NCBI RefSeq assembly: GCF_031844705.1
Contig: NZ_CP134609.1
Span: 186,001-250,000, forward strand
From: Streptomyces sp. ITFR-16
Lineage (GTDB): Bacteria; Actinomycetota; Actinomycetes; Streptomycetales; Streptomycetaceae
Length of the DNA: 64,000 nt
Reading direction: 5' to 3'
A model generated the notes under the pieces. It ran no database searches. It saw only the letters and a program-made list of their open reading frames with translations, and was not told the origin of the DNA. Shown in pieces: positions 49,440-57,473 of the stretch; within the stretch, counting starts at the first letter, position 1, and the number at the start of each line of letters is the position of its first letter. The translations under genes were made by a program, and so were the position numbers.

Positions 49440-50225
49440 TCAGGCCAGGACGACGCGGACACCCGCGTCGCGCAGGGCCGCCAGGGTCGTCGGGCCGTTG
49501 GGGTGAGTGGCGGCGTCCTCGGCGGCGGCGTCGGTGACGAAGTCGTCCACCGCGCCCGCCGGGGCGACCTGGCTGAACGCGCGGACACCGAGCTTGGTGG
49601 CGTCCGCCACCGCGATCGTGCGGGTGGCTCCCGCCAGGGCCGCCTGTTTGACGGCCGCGTCCTCCAGGGAGAACTCCGACCAGCCGTGCCCGGCGTGGAC
49701 TCCGCCGATGGACAGCACGAAGCAGTCGAAGGCCAGGGCCTCCAGGGTGCGCAGGGCCAGCGGGCCGACCAGGGAGCGTTCGCCGGGGCGGGACCGGCCG
49801 CCGGCGATCAGCAGGTCGATGCCCGGCCGGTCGGCCAGGCACACCGCGGCCTGCAGGCTCAGGACGGCCACCGTCAGGGGGGCGCGCCCGGCCAGGTGCT
49901 CGGCGACGTGCACGGTGGTGGTGCCCGCGTCGAGGAGCACCCTCGATCCCGGCTCCACCATCGCGGCCACGGCCGCGCCCAGCCGGTCCTTGGTCGCGGC
50001 CTGCCAGGGCTCACGGGCCGAGAATCCGGCCTCCTCCTCGCGGGCGCGGGTGGCGACGGCACCGCCGTGCACCCGGCGGACGAGCCCCTGGCGCTCCAGC
50101 GCGTCGAGGTCCCTGCGGACGGTCATGTCGGAGACCCCGAGCCGATGGGAGAGCTCCGACACGGAAACCCGGTCGGAGCCCTGCACCAGCCGCAGGGTCA
50201 GGTCCAGACGATTGGCGACACCCAT
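49440..50225 (-). CDS. DeoR-family transcriptional regulator
   Basis: A 261-residue regulator with an N-terminal DeoR helix-turn-helix (VSVSELSHRLGVSDMTVRRD, LDALERQGLVRRVHGGAV) and a sugar-phosphate isomerase-like C-terminal domain (GSRVLLDAGTTTVHVAEHL, then SIGGVHAGHGWSEFSLEDAA). Such regulators respond to phosphorylated sugars or nucleosides. It is the first gene of an operon with DUF4406 and NudK-like genes. Several palindromes lie directly upstream at 50237-50269. Confidence 0.9.
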   Translation of the reverse strand: MGVANRLDLTLRLVQGSDRVSVSELSHRLGVSDMTVRRDLDALERQGLVRRVHGGAVATRAREEEAGFSAREPWQAATKDRLGAAVAAMVEPGSRVLLDAGTTTVHVAEHLAGRAPLTVAVLSLQAAVCLADRPGIDLLIAGGRSRPGERSLVGPLALRTLEALAFDCFVLSIGGVHAGHGWSEFSLEDAAVKQAALAGATRTIAVADATKLGVRAFSQVAPAGAVDDFVTDAAAEDAATHPNGPTTLAALRDAGVRVVLA

Positions 50226-50236
50226 GGCTCATTTCT

Positions 50237-50269
50237 AACACATGGGTGTTCGTTTAAACATCATGATGT
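50237..50269. promoter_or_regulatory. DeoR operator region with three palindromes
   Basis: AACAC-N4-GTGTT (50237-50250), GTTTAAAC (50252-50259) and ACATCATGATGT (50258-50269) are perfect palindromes packed in 33 bp just upstream of the DeoR gene. The last overlaps the stop codon of the sortase gene, so the DeoR operon may be separately controlled. Confidence 0.6.
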
Positions 50270-51007
50270 GCGTACGGAGGTGAGGCGGGCGTAGGCGACG
50301 ACATTGCCGTCGTAGCCGTTCTTCCGGGAGAAGCCGCCGCCGCAGGTGAGTACGCGCAGCTCGGGGGTGGAGCTGTTCGCGTAGACACGGTCGGCCGGGA
50401 AGTCGGCCTTGCTCACGACCTCGACGGCGTACACCGAGAACTCGGCGGTGGTGCCGTCGGTGCGGCGGATGTCGATGCGGCGCCCCTTGTCCAGCGCTCC
50501 GAGGCCGTAGAAGACGGCGGGGCCCGCGTTGTTGTCCACGTGGCCGACGAGCACGGAGGTGCCGGTCTCGCCCGGGGTGACGGAACCGTCGTACCAGGCG
50601 GCGAGGTTGCTGTCGGCGAGCGGCGGGGCCTCGATCCAGCCGTCCGCGCCGAGCCCGACTTCGCCGACCGGGGCGTCGACGCCGATCGAGGGGATCGTGA
50701 TCCGTTCGGGCAGCGAGCGGGAGAGGGGGTCGGGAACGGGTCCTGCGGGCCAGACGCTCGCGCCCGAGGAGCCGGACCGGTCGCCCGCCGCCGACGCCGG
50801 CTGAGGGGGGCCTCCGTACGCTCCGGTGCCCTGCCGGATGAGGGAGACCCCGATCAGCAGGAGGACGACGAGGGTGCCCCATCCCGGACCCCTGCGGCGG
50901 TCCTCGCCGGTCCGCCCGTCCCGGCTCCCGTCGTCGGCGCGGGCGCGGCGGCCGCGGCGCGGGGGCTCGGCGGGTTCGATCCATTCGTGCCACACGGGCC
51001 TGTGCAC
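50261..51007 (-). CDS. Class F sortase
   Basis: A 248-residue sortase. A short cytoplasmic N-terminus and one transmembrane helix (GTLVVLLLIGVSLI, about residues 42-58) anchor the catalytic domain. Catalytic residues are visible: His156 in SVLVGHVDN, Cys222 in RVLTCGGG and an Arg in the C-terminal VVAYARLTS. Class F sortases are typical of actinobacteria. It lies 88 bp downstream of a gene for a secreted membrane-anchored protein, its possible substrate. The GTG start has GGAGGAG upstream. Confidence 0.9.
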   Translation of the reverse strand: MHRPVWHEWIEPAEPPRRGRRARADDGSRDGRTGEDRRRGPGWGTLVVLLLIGVSLIRQGTGAYGGPPQPASAAGDRSGSSGASVWPAGPVPDPLSRSLPERITIPSIGVDAPVGEVGLGADGWIEAPPLADSNLAAWYDGSVTPGETGTSVLVGHVDNNAGPAVFYGLGALDKGRRIDIRRTDGTTAEFSVYAVEVVSKADFPADRVYANSSTPELRVLTCGGGFSRKNGYDGNVVAYARLTSVRTS

Positions 51008-51050
51008 GTCTCCTCCGCTCCCCGGTCCGGTGTGTGTGCGGGACGGTGTG

Positions 51051-51081
51051 CGGGCCGGGCCCCTCGGCGGGGCCCGGCCCG
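51051..51081 (-). terminator. Hairpin between the secreted-protein and sortase genes
   Basis: A perfect 13-bp stem with loop TCGGC, 15 nt after the stop of the secreted-protein gene and 44 nt before the sortase start. It would reduce readthrough between the two. Confidence 0.75.
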
Positions 51082-51095
51082 TGGTGGGTCCGCGG

Positions 51096-51620
51096 TCAGG
51101 CGTTGCCGCCCGGGCGGCGGCGGAGCTTGTAGGCGCCGAGGCCCAGCGCGCCCGCGACGACCGCGGCGCCCGCGCCGATCTCGCCGGGGCTCATGCCGGA
51201 GAGGCTGCCGCCCGCGCCCGCCCGTACGCCGTTGTCGGGCCGCACGGGACCCGTGTGGTCGCCGTGGCCCGATCCGCCCTGGCGGATCGTCAGCGGGGTG
51301 GTGCCCTTCTCGCCCTTGCAGTCGAAGGTCACGTCGTACTCGGCACCCGGCTTGGCGTCGTCGTCGACCCGCGCGGTGGCCGAGTGGCCCTCCTCCAGGG
51401 TGACGGTGTCGAAGACGCCCGAGGAGACCTTCACCGTCGGGACCTCGCAGCCCGTGGCGTTGAGGGTCACCGTGCCGCCGGGGGCCACCGTCGACGGGGA
51501 GACGGTGAAGCCGAACGACGTGATGTTGTGGTTCCCGTCGTCGGCGAGCGCGGCGGGGGCGGCGACGGCGAAGGCGGCGGCACCGAGCAGGGCGACGGAG
51601 GCGACAGGTATCACGCGCAT
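51096..51620 (-). CDS. Secreted, C-terminally membrane-anchored protein beside sortase
   Basis: A 174-residue exported protein. It has a signal peptide (VASVALLGAAAFAVAAPAALA), a mature Ig-like domain with two cysteines (ATGCEVPTVKVS and VTFDCKGEKGT), a Gly/Pro-rich stretch, a hydrophobic helix (GAGAAVVAGALGLGAYKL) and the basic tail RRRPGGNA. No LPxTG or LAxTG motif is visible before the helix, so sortase attachment is not certain; the pair arrangement is common in Streptomyces. Function unknown. Confidence 0.82.
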   Translation of the reverse strand: MRVIPVASVALLGAAAFAVAAPAALADDGNHNITSFGFTVSPSTVAPGGTVTLNATGCEVPTVKVSSGVFDTVTLEEGHSATARVDDDAKPGAEYDVTFDCKGEKGTTPLTIRQGGSGHGDHTGPVRPDNGVRAGAGGSLSGMSPGEIGAGAAVVAGALGLGAYKLRRRPGGNA

Positions 51621-51799
51621 GATGATTCTCCGGATCCCCGAGAGACAGCCGCAGACCTTTTGTCCGCACTAGCGAGCTATGCCCCTCGGCCTTCGTGACG
51701 CTAGGTGTACGCCGAGTGGCCCGCTACTCGACCGGGGTACGGAGAGAGCCGAATGGACGATGCCGGGGAATCGGACGGCGGGGGCCCGGAAACGCGGAA

Positions 51800-51832
51800 G
51801 GTGCGGCCGGCAGAGGGGCTGCCGACCGCACC
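51800..51832 (+). terminator. Orphan hairpin, terminator-like
   Basis: GGTGCGG pairs with CCGCACC and inner GGCAG with CTGCC, around an AGGGG loop. The next bases are GGTTTCCG. No gene ends here on the plus strand, so it may end a small transcript. Confidence 0.4.
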
Positions 51833-52123
51833 GGTTTCCGCCCCGCCTCGACCGAGGGGATCGAGGTAGGTGACGGAAAGAGCCAGATCAGCAGGCCGCA
51901 CCGCGAAGCTCCGCCCCGCGCAGGGGCGAATTACGGTCTGCCGGTCAAGCCCTTCCCGCCACCGTTCTGAACGGGCACGGAATTCGGGCCGCGAGCACCG
52001 CCAGGAGGTGCCGGCACGAAAACCGCACGTCAGGCTCCGGTCGAGCCGCTCCGAAGAGTCCCGGACCAGCGCCCCACACCATCCAGCATGGAAGGTAAAC
52101 AGACCGTTTTCTACGTCCAGTTT

Positions 52124-52169
52124 TTAGCGCTAAGCCATGTTGCGCCAATTAAGCTCACGCCCGCGCAAC
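52124..52169. promoter_or_regulatory. Operators upstream of the XRE regulator
   Basis: TTAGCGCTAA (52124-52133) is a perfect 10-bp palindrome; GTTGCGC (52139-52145) and GCGCAAC (52163-52169) form a 7-bp inverted repeat with a 17-nt spacer. They end 28 bp before the XRE start and may be autoregulatory sites. Confidence 0.5.
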
Positions 52170-52197
52170 GTGGCCCATACACGGGGGATCTGATCGC

Positions 52198-53028
52198 ATG
52201 AGCAACACCAACAAGTCGGCGCTCCAGACACTCCTGAGAGTCCGTCGGGCACTGATCGACCCCACAGGGCACGGGTTTCACCGCCCGTCACGGCAGGGCC
52301 GGCGCGCCCCCGGGCTGTCTCAGCATCAGGTGGACCAGCTCCTCCACCGGACGCCCGGCACCTACCGGCGCCTGGAGTCCGGGGCATGGCCCCGGCCCGA
52401 CACCGGCTTCCTGCGCGATGTCGCGATGCTCTTCGCGCTCAACGAGCAGGAGTGGGTGTCGCTGTGCCGGTACGCCGGTATAGGCGATCCCCCGGGGCCG
52501 CTCACCGCCCGTTCGGGCAAGGAGGTTCCCGGGGTGTGGCAGGAAGCCGTCGACGGCATGACCCACCCCGCGTACGTCACCGACGCCTCCTGGGAGGTCA
52601 TCGCGCACAACACCGAGTTCGCCCGGCTGTTCCCCGGGAGACAGGTGCCCACGAACACCATGCGGTGGATGCTCCTCGACGCCCAGGGGCGCAGCATGCT
52701 CATCGACTGGGCCACCGCCTGGGCGCCCCTGGTGCTGCCGCAGCTCAGGGCCGCCCTCGCCACCCGGCCCGACGACGAGGTGCTCCGCCGGCTCGAGAAG
52801 GAGGTACTGGCCGACCCGGACTGTGCGCCGATCTGGGAGTCGGGCGGCGCCCACATCCACCCCGACGGCGACGAACGGCCCATCCTGCACGCCGTCGACG
52901 GACCTGGCTGGGTCACGATGTGTGCCGCGCAGCCCATGGCGGCCCCGGGCGCCCGGCTGATCGTGCTCGTATTCCACCCGGGAGCGCGGCGCGCCCACTC
53001 CCGTACTCCTGTACTCCGCGCCCCGTGA
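52198..53028 (+). CDS. XRE-family regulator with MmyB-type ligand domain
   Basis: A 276-residue regulator. The N-terminal helix-turn-helix (GLSQHQVDQLLHRTPGTYRR) is followed by an MmyB-like PAS-type domain (HPAYVTDASWEVIAHNTEFA, then NTMRWMLLDAQGR), which in Streptomyces often binds a fatty acid or other hydrophobic molecule. GGGGGA precedes the ATG. It is followed by the type III PKS gene after 123 bp on the same strand, so it may control it. Confidence 0.88.
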   Translation: MSNTNKSALQTLLRVRRALIDPTGHGFHRPSRQGRRAPGLSQHQVDQLLHRTPGTYRRLESGAWPRPDTGFLRDVAMLFALNEQEWVSLCRYAGIGDPPGPLTARSGKEVPGVWQEAVDGMTHPAYVTDASWEVIAHNTEFARLFPGRQVPTNTMRWMLLDAQGRSMLIDWATAWAPLVLPQLRAALATRPDDEVLRRLEKEVLADPDCAPIWESGGAHIHPDGDERPILHAVDGPGWVTMCAAQPMAAPGARLIVLVFHPGARRAHSRTPVLRAP

Positions 53029-53151
53029 CAACCGGTCCTCACCCGCGCTCCTTCTCTTCGGCAATGCACTGGCAGAGCGATACTCGGCCCGGCGTGGCTT
53101 AGGTTGTGCACACCCCCACATCGCCGCCGCACCTGTCAGCCGGAGGATGTT

Positions 53152-54201
53152 GTGCCCGCCTACATAGCCCGCCCCTGCACCGTTTTCCCGGCCCACAAGG
53201 TCGCGACTGGTGAGATCGCCGACGACATCCGCAGCCACCACCCCGAGCATCCCCGACTCGCCGCGATCCTGCGCATCGTCGCCAACACAGGGGTGGACAA
53301 CAGGTACTTCACCCGGCCACTGGGAGCGCCGACCGTGTCCGGAGCGGCAGGCATCGGGGCACGGGCGGAGGCGGCGTTCGGTGACGCGGTGGACATGGCG
53401 GAGCGGGCGGCACTGGGGACGCTCGGCGCCCACGGGCTCGGTCCGCGTGATGTGGACGCGATCATCACGACGCACTCCACGGGGTGGGCCGTCCCCAACA
53501 TGGACATCCACCTCGTCGACCGCCTGGGCCTGCGGCCCGGCGTCCGCCGGATCGCTCTCACGACCCTGGCGTGCGCGGGTGGCACCCAGGCACTCATCCG
53601 GGCCGTGGACATGGTGACCGCTAGACCCGGAAGCACCGTCCTCGTCGTCGCCGCGGAAGTCATCTCCGCCGTCTACAACCACCAGGACGATGCCGTGGAG
53701 CACATGATCTACAAGGCGCTGTTCGGTGACAGCGCGGCCGCCGCCCTCGTCACCAGCGTGCCGCTCGGGCCCGGCCTGCGGGTCGGCTCCCCGGCCGACA
53801 CCTACGAGCACGTCCTTCCGCAGAGCCTCAGCCGCTACGCCGGCCGTGCGGACCACACCGGCTTCCACTTCGACAGCACCAAGGAAGCCCTGAGCGCCGC
53901 GGACGATGTCCTGCCCGACCTCCTCGACTGGCTCGGCCCGCGCACCGTGGACTTCGGGGTCATCCATCCCGGCAGCGCCCGCATCATCAGCGACACCGCG
54001 AAGGCGCTCGGCCTCGACGCCCACGACAGCCGGCACTCCACCGAGACCCTCACCGACGAAGGAAATCTCGGCGGGGTCTCCGTGCTCCGTATCCTGGAGC
54101 GCACACACGCCGAGCCCCCGCAGGCCGGGGCCACGGGTGTCGCCGTCGCCTACGGCCCCGGGTTCGCCACCGCGGCCCTGCGCGGCACCTGGACCGGCTG
54201 A
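53152..54201 (+). CDS. Type III polyketide synthase (PhlD/chalcone-synthase-like)
   Basis: A 349-residue homodimer-type enzyme. The catalytic triad is intact: Cys141 (TLACAGGTQALIRA), His272 (VIHPGSARIIS) and Asn305 (DEGNLGGVSVLRIL). The N-terminus (TVFPAHKVATGEIADDIRSH, ANTGVDNRYF) resembles PhlD, which builds phloroglucinol from malonyl-CoA. The enzyme probably extends a starter CoA ester with malonyl-CoA and cyclises the chain; the starter and product are unknown. GTG 53152 has GGAGG 5-7 nt upstream. No tailoring gene is next to it. Confidence 0.89.
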   Translation: MPAYIARPCTVFPAHKVATGEIADDIRSHHPEHPRLAAILRIVANTGVDNRYFTRPLGAPTVSGAAGIGARAEAAFGDAVDMAERAALGTLGAHGLGPRDVDAIITTHSTGWAVPNMDIHLVDRLGLRPGVRRIALTTLACAGGTQALIRAVDMVTARPGSTVLVVAAEVISAVYNHQDDAVEHMIYKALFGDSAAAALVTSVPLGPGLRVGSPADTYEHVLPQSLSRYAGRADHTGFHFDSTKEALSAADDVLPDLLDWLGPRTVDFGVIHPGSARIISDTAKALGLDAHDSRHSTETLTDEGNLGGVSVLRILERTHAEPPQAGATGVAVAYGPGFATAALRGTWTG

Positions 54202-54347
54202 CCCGCGAGAAGGCGCCGGCGCCGCGTGCCACGCCGGGCGTGAGGGCGGTCCGGGCCCGGCGGCCGGGCTCTGAAAGGATCGGCCGCGGGCCGGGGAGCG
54301 GGAACCGGGCAAGCGGGAGCCGGGGAAGCAGGAGGACGGACAGCCAC

Positions 54348-56984
54348 GTGATCAGTCTCCGTGAACACCAGGTGGAGGCCACCGCCGCCATCAGACGGTG
54401 GGTCGGCTTCCCCACGCGGTCCGGGGTGCCCGCGCGGGGCGCGCGGGCCACGCTCGTGTCGGCCACCGGGTCAGGAAAGACGATCACCGCCGCGTCCGCC
54501 GCGCTGGACACCTTCCGCGACGGCCGGGTGCTCGTCATGGTCCCGACCCTGGATCTGCTCGTGCAGACCGCCCGGGCCTGGCGCCGCGTCGGGCACCGCG
54601 CGCCGATGGCCGGGGTGTGCTCGCTGGAGAAGGACCCGGTCCTGGAGCGGCTCGGGGTGCGCACGACCACGAACCCGATCCAGCTCGCCCTGTGGGCCGG
54701 GCGGGGACCGGTCGTCGTGTTCGCCACCTATGCCTCGCTGGTGGACCGGGACGACCCCGAGGCCCCGTGGGACGGCGGCAGGGTGCGCGGTCCGCTGGAG
54801 GCGGCGCTGGCGGGCGGGGAACATCTCTACGGCCAGTCCATGGACCCGTTCGACCTGGCGGTCGTCGACGAGGCGCATGGCACGGCGGGCGATCTCGGCC
54901 GGCCCTGGGCGGCCGTCCACGACAACGCGCGCATCCGCGCGGACTTCCGCCTCTACCTCACCGCCACCCCGCGCGTCCTGGCCGCGCCCCGGCCGCCGAA
55001 GGGCAAGGACGGCCGCGCGCTGGACATCGCGTCCATGGCCTCCGACCCGGCCGGGACGTACGGCGAGTGGATCTACGAGCTGGGGCTCTCCGAGAGCATC
55101 GAGCGCGGCATCCTGGCCGGCTTCGAGATCGATGTGATCGAGATCCGCGACCCGGAGCCGGTCACGGACCACTCCGAGGAGGCGGTACGCGGACGGCGGC
55201 TGGCGCTGTTGCAGTCGGCTCTCCTGGAGCACGCGGCGGCGCACGACCTGCACACCGTCATGACGTTCCATCAGCGTGTGGAGGAGGCGGCCGCGTTCGC
55301 GGCGAATCTGCCCGAGACGGCAGCCGAGCTGTACGCGACGGAGGCGTCCGACAGGTTCCGGGAGCAGGCCGCCGCGCTGCCGCCCTCCTCCATCGACGCG
55401 GGGCTCTACGCCCTTGAGCCCTACCGGCACGCCGCCCCCGACGAGGTCGGGGCGGACTGGCTGTGCGGGGAGCACCTGGTGTCCGAACGCCGGGAGGTGC
55501 TGGGCCGGTTCGCGGACGGTGTCGACGCCCGGGGCCGGCCCGTGCGGCGGGCGTTCCTCGCCTCGGTCCGGGTCCTCGGGGAGGGGGTGGACATCGTCGG
55601 CGAGCGGGGTGTGGAGGCCGTGTGCTTCGCGGACACCCGGGGCTCGCAGGTCGAGATCGTGCAGAACATCGGGCGGGCCCTGCGGCCGAATCCGGACGGC
55701 ACCACGAAGGTCGCGAGGATCATCGTGCCGGTCTTCCTCAAGCGGGACGAGGACCCCGGGGACATGGTCGCCTCGGCCTCGTACGCCCCGCTGGTGGCCG
55801 TGCTCAACGGCCTGCGCTCGCACGACGAGCGGCTGGTGGAGCAGCTGGCCTCCCGGGCGCTGTCCCGGACGCCCCGGGAGCGGCGCGTCCATCTGAAGCG
55901 GGACGAGGACGGGCGGATCGTCGACACCGGAGAGGGCGGCGACGGCTACGGGACGGAGGCCGTCGGCCCGTCCCCGCTGCTGCACTTCGCCACCCCGCGC
56001 GACCCGGCGACGATCTCCGCGTTCCTGCGCACGCGCGTCTACCGGCCCGAGTCGCTCGTATGGCTGGAGGGCTTTCAGGCGCTGCGCCGGTGGCGGGCAG
56101 AGAACGGGATCACCGGGCTGTACGCCGTGCCGTACGACACGCAGACGCAGGTCGGTGTCACGAAGGCGTTCCCGCTGGGGCGTTGGGTGCACCAGCAGCG
56201 GCGCGCGTACCGCTCGTGTGATCTGGAGTCGCACCGCAAGGAGCAGCTGGACGCCGAGGGAATGGTCTGGGAGCCCGGCGACGAGGCGTGGGAGACCAGG
56301 CTCGCCGCCCTCCGCTCCTATCGCCGCGCCCATGGGCACCTGGCTCCGCGCCAGGACGCCACATGGGGCGGGTCGGACAACGAGCTGCTGCCGGTGGGTC
56401 AGCTCATGGCCAACCTCCGGCGGAAGGGCGGTCTGGGCAAGGACCCGGACCGGGCCGGGCGGCGCGCCGCGCAGCTGAGCGCCGTGGACGAGGACTGGGC
56501 GTGTCCGTGGCCGCTGGACTGGCAGCGGCACTACGCCGTACTGCGCGATCTGGCCCGCGACGAGCCCGGCGGCACCCTCCCCCGCATCCGGCCCGGTGTC
56601 ACCTACGAGGGCGACGACCTGGGCAGGTGGCTGGCCCGGATGACCCGTGACTGGGGCCAGCTGTCCGCCGAGCAGCGGCGCCGCCTGGGCGCGCTCGGCG
56701 TACGGCCCGTGGAGCGGCCGGCCCCCGCCCCGGCCGCCGGACGGGCGGGCGCGATGTCCGCGTCGTTCCGCCGGGGGGTGCAGGCCCTCGCGCAGTACAT
56801 CGCCCGCGAGGGCCCGGACTCCCCGGTGCCGCGCGGACACCGGGAGGAGATCACGGTGGACAGCGAGGACGCTCCGGTGACGGTGCGCCTGGGCGTCTGG
56901 ATCTCGAACACCAAGAGCCGCCGCGACCGGCTCACCGCCGAACAGCGCGCCGCCCTGGCCGAGCTGGGCCTCGCCTGGGCGTGA
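54348..56984 (+). CDS. Superfamily 2 DEAD/DEAH helicase with helicase-associated (HA) domains
   Basis: An 878-residue nucleic-acid-dependent ATPase. The SF2 motifs are clear: Q-like LREHQVEATAAIRRW, Walker A SATGSGKTITA, DEAH in VVDEAHGTAG, TATPR and QNIGRALRPN. After about residue 550 come repeated Trp-rich helicase-associated units (LRRWRAENG, LRSYRRAHGHLAPRQD, RHYAVLRDLARDEPG). Such proteins are common in Streptomyces chromosomes and plasmids; they resemble type III restriction or DISARM-like ATPases only in the motor. GTG 54348 begins the helicase domain. No methylase or nuclease lies next to it. Confidence 0.86.
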   Translation: MISLREHQVEATAAIRRWVGFPTRSGVPARGARATLVSATGSGKTITAASAALDTFRDGRVLVMVPTLDLLVQTARAWRRVGHRAPMAGVCSLEKDPVLERLGVRTTTNPIQLALWAGRGPVVVFATYASLVDRDDPEAPWDGGRVRGPLEAALAGGEHLYGQSMDPFDLAVVDEAHGTAGDLGRPWAAVHDNARIRADFRLYLTATPRVLAAPRPPKGKDGRALDIASMASDPAGTYGEWIYELGLSESIERGILAGFEIDVIEIRDPEPVTDHSEEAVRGRRLALLQSALLEHAAAHDLHTVMTFHQRVEEAAAFAANLPETAAELYATEASDRFREQAAALPPSSIDAGLYALEPYRHAAPDEVGADWLCGEHLVSERREVLGRFADGVDARGRPVRRAFLASVRVLGEGVDIVGERGVEAVCFADTRGSQVEIVQNIGRALRPNPDGTTKVARIIVPVFLKRDEDPGDMVASASYAPLVAVLNGLRSHDERLVEQLASRALSRTPRERRVHLKRDEDGRIVDTGEGGDGYGTEAVGPSPLLHFATPRDPATISAFLRTRVYRPESLVWLEGFQALRRWRAENGITGLYAVPYDTQTQVGVTKAFPLGRWVHQQRRAYRSCDLESHRKEQLDAEGMVWEPGDEAWETRLAALRSYRRAHGHLAPRQDATWGGSDNELLPVGQLMANLRRKGGLGKDPDRAGRRAAQLSAVDEDWACPWPLDWQRHYAVLRDLARDEPGGTLPRIRPGVTYEGDDLGRWLARMTRDWGQLSAEQRRRLGALGVRPVERPAPAPAAGRAGAMSASFRRGVQALAQYIAREGPDSPVPRGHREEITVDSEDAPVTVRLGVWISNTKSRRDRLTAEQRAALAELGLAWA

Positions 56985-57002
56985 CCGCCTTCGTGGGCCG
57001 CG

Positions 57003-57365
57003 TCACCAGACCGTGGCGAGCCATGCCGCCGTCGCGGCGAGCACGATCAGAACGGCGTTGAGGCCGGTCTCCTTGACCTCGCCCCGGGACAGGTGCAGAC
57101 CGGTGGCCAGCACCTGGAGCACGAGGATGCCCACGGCCGCCGCCATCGCGAGGACGGGCGCGATCCCGGTGAGGGGCGGCAGTACGAGGCCGGCGGCGCC
57201 CAGGATCTCGACGGCGCCGATGGCGCGGACCACGGGCATCGGAACCGTGTCCACCCAGCCCATCATGGGCGCCAGCCGCTCCTTGCTCTGCACGGCCTTC
57301 TTGCCTCCGGCGTACAGATAGAAGGCTGCCAGCAGCCCCGCGACGATCCAGTACGCGATCTCCAT
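57003..57365 (-). CDS. DoxX-family membrane protein
   Basis: A 120-residue protein with four hydrophobic segments: AYWIVAGLLAAFYLYAGGKK at the N-terminus, then PMPVVRAIGAVEILGAAGLV (the conserved DoxX region). Start 57365 has GGAGGA upstream. It is divergent from an HxlR-type regulator, a common pairing for DoxX-type quinone or redox genes, with a 16-bp palindrome between them. Function in redox stress is inferred from the family and not shown. Confidence 0.87.
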   Translation of the reverse strand: MEIAYWIVAGLLAAFYLYAGGKKAVQSKERLAPMMGWVDTVPMPVVRAIGAVEILGAAGLVLPPLTGIAPVLAMAAAVGILVLQVLATGLHLSRGEVKETGLNAVLIVLAATAAWLATVW

Positions 57366-57435
57366 CTTCGTCCTCCGTCATGGTTACCGTTTGTCCGCAG
57401 GCACATCGTCGGTGACTATGGGGAGGCTTACAAAA

Positions 57436-57451
57436 GGCACACCGGTGTGCC
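57436..57451. promoter_or_regulatory. HxlR operator: perfect 16-bp palindrome
   Basis: GGCACACCGGTGTGCC is a perfect palindrome between the DoxX and HxlR genes, 22 bp before the HxlR ATG. It is the probable HxlR binding site. Confidence 0.7.
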
Positions 57452-57473
57452 TGAGGGACGGGGGACGACGCCG

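Larger units (their letters stand above)
51621..52197. other. 577-bp region without a recognised gene
   Basis: The short open frames here have no codon bias or ribosome site. It contains a long imperfect hairpin at 51800-51832 with a T-run afterwards, an AT-rich block at 52100-52160 and two palindromic elements upstream of the XRE gene. A small RNA is possible but unsupported. Confidence 0.4.

Noticed and set aside
51679..52127. Short plus-strand open frames near the sortase locus
   Set aside because: Arg/Ser-rich, no ribosome site, no codon bias; not called as genes.
54348..56984. Helicase as part of a restriction or DISARM-type defence system
   Set aside because: No methyltransferase, nuclease or phospholipase-D-type gene is adjacent; the neighbours are a type III PKS and DoxX/HxlR.
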